Positions 27,354 to 36,225 of a stretch of DNA of 64,000 nt are shown piece by piece. A model generated the notes under the pieces. It had not been told where the DNA came from. It did no database searches and saw only the letters and a program-made list of their open reading frames with translations. The number at the start of each line of letters is the position of its first letter. Within the stretch, counting starts at the first letter, position 1. A program made the position numbers and the translations under genes. This DNA is from Nitrosospira sp. Is2 (lineage in GTDB: Bacteria; Pseudomonadota; Gammaproteobacteria; Burkholderiales; Nitrosomonadaceae). The stretch spans positions 1,922,001 to 1,986,000 of the forward strand of contig NZ_CP137134.1 in NCBI RefSeq assembly GCF_033095785.1. The letters run 5' to 3'.

Positions 27354-27839
27354 GACCGTTTCCCCCAAGAGTAAATGCCAAAATAGTTCAGGGCACGCCG
27401 CCGATTCATCTCACAATTCCAAGACGCGCCGATCCGACAAGAATAGGGCCGATGACGATCGCAATCAGTACGGTAACCCACACAAACGGAACATTGCAGT
27501 CGCATGTTTCACCAGAATCCCATGTCCAATACGCATAAGTGCTTACGCGCAATAGCGGTAGGAATTGTGCTGCTGGACCCGCGGAGTATCCCTTTGTGTC
27601 ATTGTTAAATGGGTCGTGTACAATATCTTACGTGCTGTCCGATTGCTGGGTCGGCAAAGCACGCCCGCACACGGGCATCGAGGGAGTGCGGTGCGAAGGC
27701 ATAAACTCCCGGATTTCCTGAACAGAACAGCCCGCCACCGAACGTTACGGTCTCGGTGATTTCATGGGCCTTCTTCCTCTATGTATTATCTTTCCTTGTC
27801 ATTCCGCAGCAAGATAAACTTGCCAATTCCTGGACGATC
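27354..27839. other. Intergenic region with a possible small membrane-protein remnant
   Basis: About 485 bases. On the minus strand, 27406-27627 is open for 73 codons with no ATG and ends in a membrane-helix-like stretch (VTVLIAIVIGPILVG). A TTG at 27552 would give about 48 residues but has no ribosome site. It could be a relic or an unannotated small membrane gene. The right part should hold the kup promoter; nothing clear seen. Confidence 0.4.
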
Positions 27840-29738
27840 ATGACGACCCAAGACACGGAGCTGGAATCGGGCGTGGGCCACCAATCTCTCGGCTTATTAA
27901 GCTTGGCTGCGCTGGGCGTGGTCTATGGGGATATCGGAACAAGTCCGCTGTATGTAATGAAGACTGTTTTCGATCCGGTCCGCGGACTTGCTGTCAACGA
28001 AGCCAACGTCATCGGCGTCATCTCGCTCATTTTTTGGGCGCTCATGATTGTGGTGTCTGTCAAGTACATCAGCTTGATCCTGCGCGCAGACAACCGTGGC
28101 GAGGGCGGCATCATGGCGTTGTTATCACTCGCAAGTTCGTCGGTCCCCAGCCGTCCGCGTTTGCGCAGCGGCCTCTTTCTCATCGGCGGGTTTGGTGCAG
28201 CCCTCTTCTACGGCGACGGAGTCATAACCCCCGCCATCTCTGTCCTAAGCGCGGTAGAAGGGCTGGAGGTGGCGACGCCGCTCCTCCAGCCGTACGTGCT
28301 GCCAATTACACTAGCCGTACTGATCGCGCTATTCCTCGTGCAACAGCGTGGTACAGGGGGGATCGGCGCAGTATTCGGGCCGGTGATGTTGATATGGTTT
28401 AGCACGTTGGGTCTCGCCGGACTGGCAAACATCACCCTCGCGCCCGGGATATTGGAGGCATTTAGCCCATTGCAGGCTCTTGCATTTTGCATGAATAACG
28501 GATGGCTCGCGTTTGTTGCCTTCAGCGGTGTAGTGCTCGCGGTTACAGGGGGAGAGGCGCTCTATGCCGACATGGGACACTTTGGCGCGAAACCCATTCG
28601 CCTGGCGTGGTATGTGTGCGTCCTTCCCGCGCTGACGCTGAATTATCTCGGGCAGGGGGCGCTCCTGCTGGCGAATCCGTCAGCCATTTCAAATCCGTTT
28701 TATCTATTGTTTCCCTCGTGGGCGCTGTACCCCGCGGTAGGATTAGCCACTGCCGCCACCGTTATCGCCTCGCAAGCAGTAATCTCGGGCGTTTTTTCCG
28801 TAACCAAGCAGGCAATCCAGCTTGGATTTCTACCGCGTATGCAGATCAGGCACACTTCAGACCGGAGGATAGGTCAGATATACATCCCCTTCGTCAACTG
28901 GACTCTGCTCGCAGCCGTGACGATGGCTGTAGTGGGGTTTGGTTCCTCGTCCAGTCTGGCGTCGGCATACGGCGTTGCCGTCACTACCACCATGGTGATA
29001 GAAACCATACTGACGTTTTTCGTTTTGCGCTATGCCTGGAACTACCCTTTGATTCTGAGTCTATTAGCGACCGGATTTTTTTTGACGATCGATACCGCGT
29101 TTTTCGCTGCCACCATGCTTAAAATCGCGCAGGGCGGCTGGTTTCCCCTTGCGATCGGCGCCGTTATCTTTTTTGTCATGGCAACCTGGAACCGCGGGCG
29201 TCAAATTCTGGTGGAGCACTTGCGTTCGGCTGCCATACCGCTCCTGCCATTCCTGGAATCACTGATTGCACATCCGCCTGCGCGCGTATCCGGAACGTCG
29301 ATTTTTCTGACCGCAAATCCGGAAGGAGTGCCCCATGCGTTACTACATAACCTGGCGCATAATCAGGTCTTGCATGAGCGCGTGGTGTTCCTGACCGTGA
29401 GTTACCTTGAAACACCGCGGGTTCCTGAAGAAGAGCGCGTCTCAGTAAAATCACTGCCAGGAAACTGTTACCAGATAACGGTCCAATACGGCTTCAAGGA
29501 TGAACCCAACTTACCTGCTGTGCTTGAAAAGTGCCAGCGATATGGACTTGAGTTCGAGCCGTTGAAAACATCTTTCTTTCTTAGCCGTGAAATTGTGGTC
29601 CCATGTCCTGGGGGCGGGATGGCGCTGTGGCGGGAGCGGCTTTTCGCAACAATGGCGCGCAATGCCAGCAATGCCGCAGAATACTTCAAGTTACCCGCAA
29701 ATCGGGTTCTTGAATTGGGTGCGCGGGTCGAAATTTAA
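27840..29738 (+). CDS. kup: Low-affinity potassium uptake protein Kup
   Basis: Proton-coupled potassium importer of the KUP/HAK/KT family in the inner membrane. The 632-residue protein starts MTTQDTELESGVG and has the defining motif LAALGVVYGDIGTSPLYVMK (about 21-40), about twelve membrane helices to residue 440, FYGDGVITPAISVLSAVEGL near 120-139, and a long C-terminal cytoplasmic domain. I chose ATG 27840 because the family starts close before this motif; the longer frame from 27756 adds an unusual hydrophobic run. Length is normal. Confidence 0.95.
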   Translation: MTTQDTELESGVGHQSLGLLSLAALGVVYGDIGTSPLYVMKTVFDPVRGLAVNEANVIGVISLIFWALMIVVSVKYISLILRADNRGEGGIMALLSLASSSVPSRPRLRSGLFLIGGFGAALFYGDGVITPAISVLSAVEGLEVATPLLQPYVLPITLAVLIALFLVQQRGTGGIGAVFGPVMLIWFSTLGLAGLANITLAPGILEAFSPLQALAFCMNNGWLAFVAFSGVVLAVTGGEALYADMGHFGAKPIRLAWYVCVLPALTLNYLGQGALLLANPSAISNPFYLLFPSWALYPAVGLATAATVIASQAVISGVFSVTKQAIQLGFLPRMQIRHTSDRRIGQIYIPFVNWTLLAAVTMAVVGFGSSSSLASAYGVAVTTTMVIETILTFFVLRYAWNYPLILSLLATGFFLTIDTAFFAATMLKIAQGGWFPLAIGAVIFFVMATWNRGRQILVEHLRSAAIPLLPFLESLIAHPPARVSGTSIFLTANPEGVPHALLHNLAHNQVLHERVVFLTVSYLETPRVPEEERVSVKSLPGNCYQITVQYGFKDEPNLPAVLEKCQRYGLEFEPLKTSFFLSREIVVPCPGGGMALWRERLFATMARNASNAAEYFKLPANRVLELGARVEI

Positions 29739-29816
29739 ACCGATTCTGGGCTGGCTACCTCGACTGGGCTTGGCATTCAGCTCATGCTCGCCCCCATGGA
29801 TCACGCCAAACGGAGC

Positions 29817-31169
29817 TCAAAATTGATGGTTGAGTTGAACGGAAAGGATGTGCACCGACGTGTTGAACGAGCCACGGACAATCTGAAGCGCCGGGTTATT
29901 GTTCGTGGGCCGGTTTATCTCGGCGCTGTCGAAGAATATATGGGCATATCCTAGGTCGATAGATGTTTTCTTGCTAATCTTCTGGTTGACGCCCACTCCC
30001 AGCCAGAAGCGGTCAGAGTCAGGAAGACGCACAGTTCGGTCCGCCGCCTTCTGCGTTGGCGACTGATCCCAGGCGAATCCTGCCCGTAGCCGGAGGGTGT
30101 CGCTGTATTGATACTGGGTCCCCACACCCACGCGGTAGGTGTCCTTGAAACCCAACGGCTCAAGTGACAGAACGGACCCGGTAGCGCGGCTCTGGACTGA
30201 CAACGCGGGAATATGACTCCAGCCCATCCATGTAAAATCGCCGAGAAGCTGGAGTCGGTCATTAACCATGTGTGACACTGCTGCGGACACCGTGTTGGGC
30301 AGCTCAGCCGAAACAGATGCTGGTATTTTGTTACCAGCAATCTCGGCATCTCCCCTGACTTTCAGGTCTATTGTTGACCGGTACGTCAGACCGATGCGCG
30401 TTGCCGGCGTTAGCTGGAACATTGCGCCGAGATTATAGCCGAACCCTATATCATCGCCTTTTACTCGTGTTTGAGCATCCACTCGAGCGGGCAGCATGGA
30501 AGTTGCCGGTGTCATACTGCGCAAATCCGCGTCAAACCGCACGACATTAAGACCGGCGCCGAGCGAAATCATGTCATTTACCCGCCAGGCAATGCTGGGA
30601 TTGGCGTTGATACTACTGATTTCTGAATGTATCCCTTGGTAGCGGCCAACAAAAGTATTGCTCCACTCGGTAGCATTGCCAAAGGTCGGCGAAATGCCCA
30701 GGCCGGCGCGTATCGCGGGCGTGATTGCCATGCTCCAGTAAACAGCAGGAACGGCGGCCCAGCCTCCGCCTTGGCCGCCATTATCGCCGACCGGGTAGAC
30801 CAGTAGCGGGTCGCTACCCGTGTCTTTGAACTTCAATGATCGTGCGAGTAAGCTCCCGGCGCCAGAAATGTGATGTCCAGGAGCGAGGTAGGTCATCCCG
30901 GCAGGATTGAAGTAAATAGTTGAAGCATCCTGCGCTACTGCCGCTGCTCCTGCGTAGGCGTATCCTGTCCCGGCCCCGTTCTGATTTTGTAACGCGAATC
31001 CAGCCGCTGTTGCGCCGCCCGTGATGGACATGCTACCCACCATTAAGAATACAAGAAATAAGGTGGAATGATAGCGGAATCCTCGGTTAAAACCCGGACG
31101 GTGCACGAATAATAAGAAATCGCTGACGCGCGCCTTTGGGACACATATGGTTTTAAAGTATAAAATCAC
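29817..31169 (-). CDS. OmpP1/FadL family outer-membrane channel
   Basis: Long-chain fatty acid / hydrophobic compound channel in the outer membrane. The 450-residue protein has a signal region ending about residue 55, then the FadL hatch signature GFALQNQNGAGTGYAYAG and AAAVAQDASTIYFNPAGMTYL. A beta barrel follows and ends with VQLNHQF (C-terminal Phe). The start is GTG 31169 and the presequence is longer than usual (about 55 residues), so a downstream start may be used; I see no good ribosome site for either. Confidence 0.9.
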   Translation of the reverse strand: MILYFKTICVPKARVSDFLLFVHRPGFNRGFRYHSTLFLVFLMVGSMSITGGATAAGFALQNQNGAGTGYAYAGAAAVAQDASTIYFNPAGMTYLAPGHHISGAGSLLARSLKFKDTGSDPLLVYPVGDNGGQGGGWAAVPAVYWSMAITPAIRAGLGISPTFGNATEWSNTFVGRYQGIHSEISSINANPSIAWRVNDMISLGAGLNVVRFDADLRSMTPATSMLPARVDAQTRVKGDDIGFGYNLGAMFQLTPATRIGLTYRSTIDLKVRGDAEIAGNKIPASVSAELPNTVSAAVSHMVNDRLQLLGDFTWMGWSHIPALSVQSRATGSVLSLEPLGFKDTYRVGVGTQYQYSDTLRLRAGFAWDQSPTQKAADRTVRLPDSDRFWLGVGVNQKISKKTSIDLGYAHIFFDSAEINRPTNNNPALQIVRGSFNTSVHILSVQLNHQF

Positions 31170-31688
31170 CTTGCTCCAGGGGTATCACCCATCTCAACGG
31201 CAGAGATGCAGAAACATGAAATATAGCCGCTTATATAAAAACAATGACATAGCGAAGGGCGAACGCTAACGGCTTCGGGAGTCCATCCCTGTAACGGCAA
31301 GTTTTATGATTTTACTTTTTGGCTAGCTTCGTCCGTTCGCTATCCCGCATAAGGAGGCCACGCAACCCTATTCCCATCGCGATTCCGCCGGGAGGCGAGC
31401 CTCAGCGGTTTACTCTTGATGGAATAGCGCTAGCGCTTACGCCACGTCGAAGTTATTGTAGTATATCCATACTACCGCTTGACCTTTGCATACACGCGAT
31501 ACCTGGTTGTGCTATTACCAGGCATAGTCAATATCAGCTGAACAGAAACAGGTTCATTGGCTTATGATACGTGAAGCGGCCAAGCAGAACGCGCCGCAGC
31601 TATTGTTACTGCGGGCGGGCGGGTGTCACTTGGCAAGACGCACTCACAGAGGTTTTCCCATTAAAAAGAAATAAGGCGGAGGGCACTT
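31170..31688. other. Intergenic region without a visible gene
   Basis: About 520 bases between the FadL-type gene and the orphan gene at 31689. It is divergent, so it should contain promoters for both. It carries a 12-bp palindrome AGCGCTAGCGCT at 31426-31437. Open frame 31319-31567 has no ribosome site or recognisable sequence. Confidence 0.5.
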
Positions 31689-32291
31689 ATGGCAACAGCT
31701 AAGCCTCGTGTTGAGCGCCAAACTGGCGAGCAGGTGAAAGATATTCAGTTCGACGAATCGCAAGTCGCGATGCTGCGTTCCATAAAGAACGACGATGCTT
31801 TCGTAAATGATATTTGCAGCATTGCTACGGTCTATCGTTTTCTTTGTAGGAGCGAGCCGGACGAGCTGAGCGCTGGCGAGTTCAATGCCACACTTAACGA
31901 CCTGAAGCAGAATGCGACTTCCCTGGCGGAAAAACTCGAAAATATTCCGCAAGGCGTGAACGTGGCATTGTGGGGCCTCAGCTATAGACGAGATTCCCCG
32001 CCTGTAATAGAAAATCTGAGGACATTGCTTGGCTACCTTATAGAGGAAATAGCGGGAGTGCTTGACAAGGAGCCAGGTACTGGCAATGCAGGAAGAAAAC
32101 CAGCTACTGCGAATTGGTATGCAGCTAATTCGCTAATGCGGTGTTTTGAATCATACGGACTGTCCGTGGCCGTAAATTCAACGGAAGACTCAGCGATGTC
32201 TGCGGCAAGCTCGTGCCTTGAGTTAATATTTGCAAGTAGTGACCGGCGCCTGTCGCGTAGCGCAATTGAAGAGTATCTAAAAAAAGGTTGA
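31689..32291 (+). CDS. Hypothetical protein, orphan beside tRNA-Arg
   Basis: A 200-residue soluble protein I cannot assign. It is mainly helical, with a conserved-looking core of LSAGEFNATLNDLKQNATSL (about 57-76) and NVALWGLSYRRDSPPVIENLRTLL, and a second helical half. No signal peptide or membrane segment. GGAGG lies upstream of the ATG. It sits 176 bases from the 3' end of the tRNA gene on the side where integrating elements insert, so it may be the remains of an island, a suggestion only. Confidence 0.65.
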   Translation: MATAKPRVERQTGEQVKDIQFDESQVAMLRSIKNDDAFVNDICSIATVYRFLCRSEPDELSAGEFNATLNDLKQNATSLAEKLENIPQGVNVALWGLSYRRDSPPVIENLRTLLGYLIEEIAGVLDKEPGTGNAGRKPATANWYAANSLMRCFESYGLSVAVNSTEDSAMSAASSCLELIFASSDRRLSRSAIEEYLKKG

Positions 32292-32467
32292 GGAAATTGC
32301 GCCAATTAAGACCAAAGGAAGCGGAGTAAAAAGCAAAACAGGCTTCCAGATTTCGCTCCCGGGTTTCATTTCCGAGATAGTAACAAAAAACTTATTAGCG
32401 GCCGTGCTGGCCGGTACTGACGGGTGCAATCCGAAGGGGATTCGCAGGAAGATAACTTTTGATTAGG

Positions 32468-32544
32468 TGGCGCGCCCAACACGATTCGAACGTGTGACCC
32501 CCGCCTTCGGAGGGCGGTACTCTATCCATCTGAGCTATGGGCGC
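32468..32544 (-). tRNA. tRNA-Arg (anticodon CCG)
   Basis: 77 nt including an encoded 3' CCA. The acceptor stem GCGCCCA pairs with TGGGCGC and G is the discriminator base. The anticodon arm is CCGCC / CTCCGAA loop / GGCGG, giving anticodon CCG at loop positions 3-5. The T-arm has GTTCGAATC. It reads from 32544 down to 32468. Confidence 0.97.
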
Positions 32545-32685
32545 GAAGAAAGTGCTGATGGGGTAGTACTTTGAAGCAGCGATAGGATAGCTTTTTTTGA
32601 TTCGTCCGTCCAACCTAATCAAGCCGCCTTTTGCGTCAATGGACCCGAACCTATACAATAACCATTTTTTTTTTGGGGAGTTATT

Positions 32686-33243
32686 GTGAGCAACAGCGAA
32701 GAAGATGAAGATCATTCCTCGGCGATCAGAACACCGGGCCAATTGATAACGGCGCTTGTAGCGGCTTTTGTGTTTCCCGTCACAATTTTTATGCTGTTGG
32801 GACAATATGTGACAGGCGACCAGCCAATCGATCCAAATAGTCCAGCTTATTCGAATGAAGCCGTGGTTAAGCGCCTGAAGCCGGTGGGTGAACTGGTGTT
32901 AGCAGACGAATCGACGCCGCAGGCTGAGGCCCAATCAACGGGAGCATCGGGTCAAGCGACGCTGTCGGCAGAAGCGCCAGCGGGACCCGCGGAGGCTGGG
33001 GAGGAGAGAATCAAGTCGATCTATACGGCGAGTTGCGCGGCGTGTCACGCCAGCGGTGCCGCAGGTGCTCCCAAACTTGGTGACAAAGTTGCATGGGCCG
33101 CGAGAATCAAGACCGGTAGCGAAGGGCTCTACAATAGCGCGCTCAAGGGAAAAAATGCGATGCCTCCCAAGGGTGGAAACGCCAGCCTATCCGATGCCGA
33201 GGTCAAGGCAGTGGTCGATTATATGGTGAGTCAGTCGAAATGA
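32686..33243 (+). CDS. Membrane-anchored class I cytochrome c (cytochrome c5-like)
   Basis: A 185-residue c-type cytochrome, probably a periplasmic electron carrier. It has one N-terminal membrane anchor (about 19-40), a low-complexity Ala/Gly/Glu linker (about 75-107), and one heme site CAACH (in SCAACHASGAAGAPKLGD) with the distal Met in NAMPPKGGN. The GTG start at 32686 has GGGGAG upstream. C5-type cytochromes with this anchor-linker design feed terminal oxidases; link to the aa3 oxidase here is inference. Confidence 0.92.
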   Translation: MSNSEEDEDHSSAIRTPGQLITALVAAFVFPVTIFMLLGQYVTGDQPIDPNSPAYSNEAVVKRLKPVGELVLADESTPQAEAQSTGASGQATLSAEAPAGPAEAGEERIKSIYTASCAACHASGAAGAPKLGDKVAWAARIKTGSEGLYNSALKGKNAMPPKGGNASLSDAEVKAVVDYMVSQSK

Positions 33244-33438
33244 GCCTCTGAGGGTCGAGAATCCCGAGTTCGCACAGTCTGGCGCTGGTATTGTCCTTGT
33301 TATTTGAACACATCTGTGAAGGTGGGGGTCGGCCTGCTTTTGTCCGAAAATAGCGCTAGGGTTTTCAGTTGGTCGTCGCTCACACCCGGGCTATATAACT
33401 ATGGAACGCATCGTCCGCCCCGTCAATGATTTAACAAT

Positions 33439-34266
33439 ATGGCTATATTTGCAATCGGGGACCTACAGGGATGTTACCGGCCGTTCAGGGAGCTTTTGGA
33501 TCTGATTGGCTTTGACCGCACGAAAGACAGGCTGTGGCTGGTGGGCGATATCGTCAATCGCGGCCCGAACTCGCTCCGGGTATTGCGGTTTGTAAAAGGT
33601 CTCACCGACGCAGTAACAATGGTGCTTGGCAACCATGATCTGCATCTGCTCATGGTGGCGGAAGGATGCTCCTCCTTGAGCCGGAACGACACCATACAGG
33701 ACATACTCAGCGCACCCGATAGAGAAGAGCTTCTCCACTGGTTGAGACAACAGAAACTGCTGCACGTGGAGGGGGGTTACGCAATGGTACACGCGGGCTT
33801 ATTGCCGTCGTGGAGCATCGACCAAGCGTCTGAGCTTGCGAGGGCGGTAGAGGCCATGATCCGTGGCGAGGATTTTCATGAATTGTGCGCCCATATGTAT
33901 GGCGATCAACCGGATCATTGGGATGAGGGTCTGTCCGGTTACGCGCGGCTGCGCGTGATCATTAATGCCATGACGCGCATGCGTGTGTGTGCGCCTGACG
34001 GAAAAATGGATTTTAGATTCAAGGGCATGGTCAAGGATATACCGGACGGCTATCTACCCTGGTTCGAGGCGCCGAATCGCGCCAGCCGCGAAGCTACCAT
34101 TATTTTCGGCCATTGGTCTGCGTTGGGATTGCAGTTACGAAACAATCTGCTCGCCCTGGATACCGGCTGTCTGTGGGGTGGAACCCTTACTGCGGTTCGC
34201 TTGGACGATCGGAAGGTGTTCCAGGTGCCTTGTGGGGGACAGGAAGCGACAAGGCGCTTGCAATAG
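33439..34266 (+). CDS. apaH: Symmetrical bis(5'-nucleosyl)-tetraphosphatase
   Basis: Splits Ap4A into two ADP and also removes Np4 caps from RNA. The 275-residue metallophosphatase has the metal motifs GDLQGCYRPF (about 7-16), GDIVNRGPNS (about 36-45), GNHDLHLL (about 64-71) and, at the end, GHWSALGLQ and LDTGCLWGG. It is convergent with plsC, and the two coding regions share 80 bases at their 3' ends. Confidence 0.95.
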   Translation: MAIFAIGDLQGCYRPFRELLDLIGFDRTKDRLWLVGDIVNRGPNSLRVLRFVKGLTDAVTMVLGNHDLHLLMVAEGCSSLSRNDTIQDILSAPDREELLHWLRQQKLLHVEGGYAMVHAGLLPSWSIDQASELARAVEAMIRGEDFHELCAHMYGDQPDHWDEGLSGYARLRVIINAMTRMRVCAPDGKMDFRFKGMVKDIPDGYLPWFEAPNRASREATIIFGHWSALGLQLRNNLLALDTGCLWGGTLTAVRLDDRKVFQVPCGGQEATRRLQ

Positions 34267-35014
34267 CGTGTTCCGCACCGCGCGCGAGTTCCCGCCGATT
34301 TTTCCCGCTACTGTTAATGGGATTACCGAAAATCAGTTCAACATTAATCCACGGTTCCCTCAATATCCGACGCAGAGACTCCATCATTGAGATATTTACA
34401 AAGGGCGCTTCCGTGCTGATCTCCCCCGTTATATTCGTATAGCGTATTGCGACCGGGTACAACATGGCTCCGACGTTTACCGCGGGTTGCAGGAGCGAGG
34501 CATGGAAATGCATGAGTGCCCTGCCGTCGCCAGTGGTGCCCTCGGGAAATACCGCGACCCGGTCGCCAATTGCCAGCGCCTCGCCGATATGCTTGTTTAT
34601 TCGGGCGGTGTCGCTGCGTTTCGAGCGCTCAATGAATAACGTTCCCGCATTTCGGCTTAACCAGCCCAACAGGGGCCAGCCGCGAATTTCAGCTTTGGCC
34701 ACGAACCGGCCCGGACTTACCGTCTGGAGAGAGTAAACGTCCAGCCAGGATACATGATTGGCCGCCAACATCGCTCGCGGTATTTCAGGGGGAGGGGGCG
34801 TTCCTTGATAGCGTAGCCGGATGCGTAGAATCGACAGGAGGCGGGCGGACCAGTTTTTAGCCATGCGGCGTTGCCATGGCTGATTGAGATGAGGATAGAT
34901 AGCTGACTGGATCAATCCGGAAATGATGTGCAGCAATAAGCGGACCGCACGAAAAGTTTGCGTCAGATGATGAGTGGTGGTAGGGGTCGTGGCGCTAGTC
35001 TCAGAGGTCGGCAT
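34187..35014 (-). CDS. plsC: 1-acyl-sn-glycerol-3-phosphate acyltransferase
   Basis: Makes phosphatidic acid by adding the second acyl chain; inner-membrane enzyme. The 275-residue protein has the HX4D catalytic motif in NHVSWLDVYSLQ (about 90-101) and the substrate motif FPEGTTGDG (about 159-167), with one N-terminal helix near 24-44. It reads convergently into apaH. The last 26 codons overlap apaH and look poorly conserved (APGTPSDRPSEPQ). Confidence 0.88.
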   Translation of the reverse strand: MPTSETSATTPTTTHHLTQTFRAVRLLLHIISGLIQSAIYPHLNQPWQRRMAKNWSARLLSILRIRLRYQGTPPPPEIPRAMLAANHVSWLDVYSLQTVSPGRFVAKAEIRGWPLLGWLSRNAGTLFIERSKRSDTARINKHIGEALAIGDRVAVFPEGTTGDGRALMHFHASLLQPAVNVGAMLYPVAIRYTNITGEISTEAPFVNISMMESLRRILREPWINVELIFGNPINSSGKNRRELARGAEHAIASALSLPVPHKAPGTPSDRPSEPQ

Positions 35015-35240
35015 GCCACTATATTACCGCATCGACGTGGCAATAGCTCTCGCAGGAACGCGAGTGGGAAAGGTTCAGAGATGTCCCGACATTCCGTCGG
35101 GGTTGCGCGAAGCGCCATCTCCGCCCGTAATTCTGTGGCTACCAGGTTTGATTTCCTGACGACTCCCTATGTTATTGGCAGTCAGTTAGAAGTACTGACG
35201 ACCAGGAACCATCGTCGCGGATCAGTAGTCTATACCCTTG

Positions 35241-36176
35241 CTAAAAAACGCGGCTGCCAAAAATTTCAAAATACCGTTGACCTATTTCATCCTTGGTGAA
35301 GCTATGATTCTGCCCGCCGCGTTGCGTTATTTTGAGAGCTCCCATGAGCGAACCGAGTTGCCCAGTACTCTGCCAATCCATATCATGCGTGATTCCATAC
35401 AGTAACCCGGCACGGTAAGCGTCTCCGCAACCCGTGGGGTCAACCAGCCTGTCTGGCCTGGCGCTGGGTATCTGGACCTGCTGACCATCAGCGTAAATCA
35501 CGGACCCTTCAGCGCCCTTCGTGACAATCAAGCCCTTAACGAGTTTCGCGAGCGTTTCCAACGAACGCCCGGTGCGCTCGTGCAGAAGCTGGCCCTCGTA
35601 GTCGTTAACGGCGACATAATCTGCTTTGTGGATAAAATCCAGCAGTTCTTCCCCCGTAAACATCGGCAGCCCTTGACCGGGATCGAACATGAAGGGAATG
35701 CCAGATTCATGGAACTCGCGCGCATGCTGCACCATGCCTTCGCGTCCATCCGGAGCTACGATGCCAAGATTTACATCGTTTGCGTCGGCAATATGATTTT
35801 CATGAGAAAAATTCATCGCCCCGGGATGAAAGGCCGTGATCTGGTTATCTGCGAGATCAGTTGTTATGAATGCTTGCGCCGTGAACGCGCCGTTCACCTG
35901 GCGTACGTGATCTTGTGCAAGCCCGAGATCCTGCAAGCGGCTCGCATACGGCGGATAGTCGTCCCCGACGGTGGCCATGATCAAGGGGTGGCCCCCTATC
36001 ATTTGCAAGTTGTAAGCAATATTGCCGGCGCAGCCGCCAAACTCCCGGCGCATATCGGGTACGAGAAAAGCAACATTTAGAATATGGATCTTTTCAGGAA
36101 GAATGTGGTTCTTGAAGTGATCCTTGAACACCATAATAGTGTCATAGGCAATAGAGCCGCAGATGAGTGTATGCAT
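35241..36176 (-). CDS. PfkB-family carbohydrate/adenosine kinase
   Basis: A ribokinase-family sugar or nucleoside kinase of 311 residues. It starts MHTLICGSIAYDTIM and has the N-terminal sugar-site motif REFGGCAGNIAYNLQMIGG (about 44-62) and the C-terminal catalytic motif DPTGCGDAYRAGLLYG (about 247-262), where the aspartate is the base. The Cys in place of Ala in GAGD is a variation seen in adenosine-kinase-like members. The substrate is not certain. It lies 49 bases downstream of gcvPB on the same strand and may read through. Confidence 0.88.
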   Translation of the reverse strand: MHTLICGSIAYDTIMVFKDHFKNHILPEKIHILNVAFLVPDMRREFGGCAGNIAYNLQMIGGHPLIMATVGDDYPPYASRLQDLGLAQDHVRQVNGAFTAQAFITTDLADNQITAFHPGAMNFSHENHIADANDVNLGIVAPDGREGMVQHAREFHESGIPFMFDPGQGLPMFTGEELLDFIHKADYVAVNDYEGQLLHERTGRSLETLAKLVKGLIVTKGAEGSVIYADGQQVQIPSARPDRLVDPTGCGDAYRAGLLYGITHDMDWQSTGQLGSLMGALKITQRGGQNHSFTKDEIGQRYFEIFGSRVF

Positions 36177-36225
36177 GAGTGGGCTCGGGTTGGCTTGGAA
36201 GAAAAGGACTGGTTTTGACCCTAAC

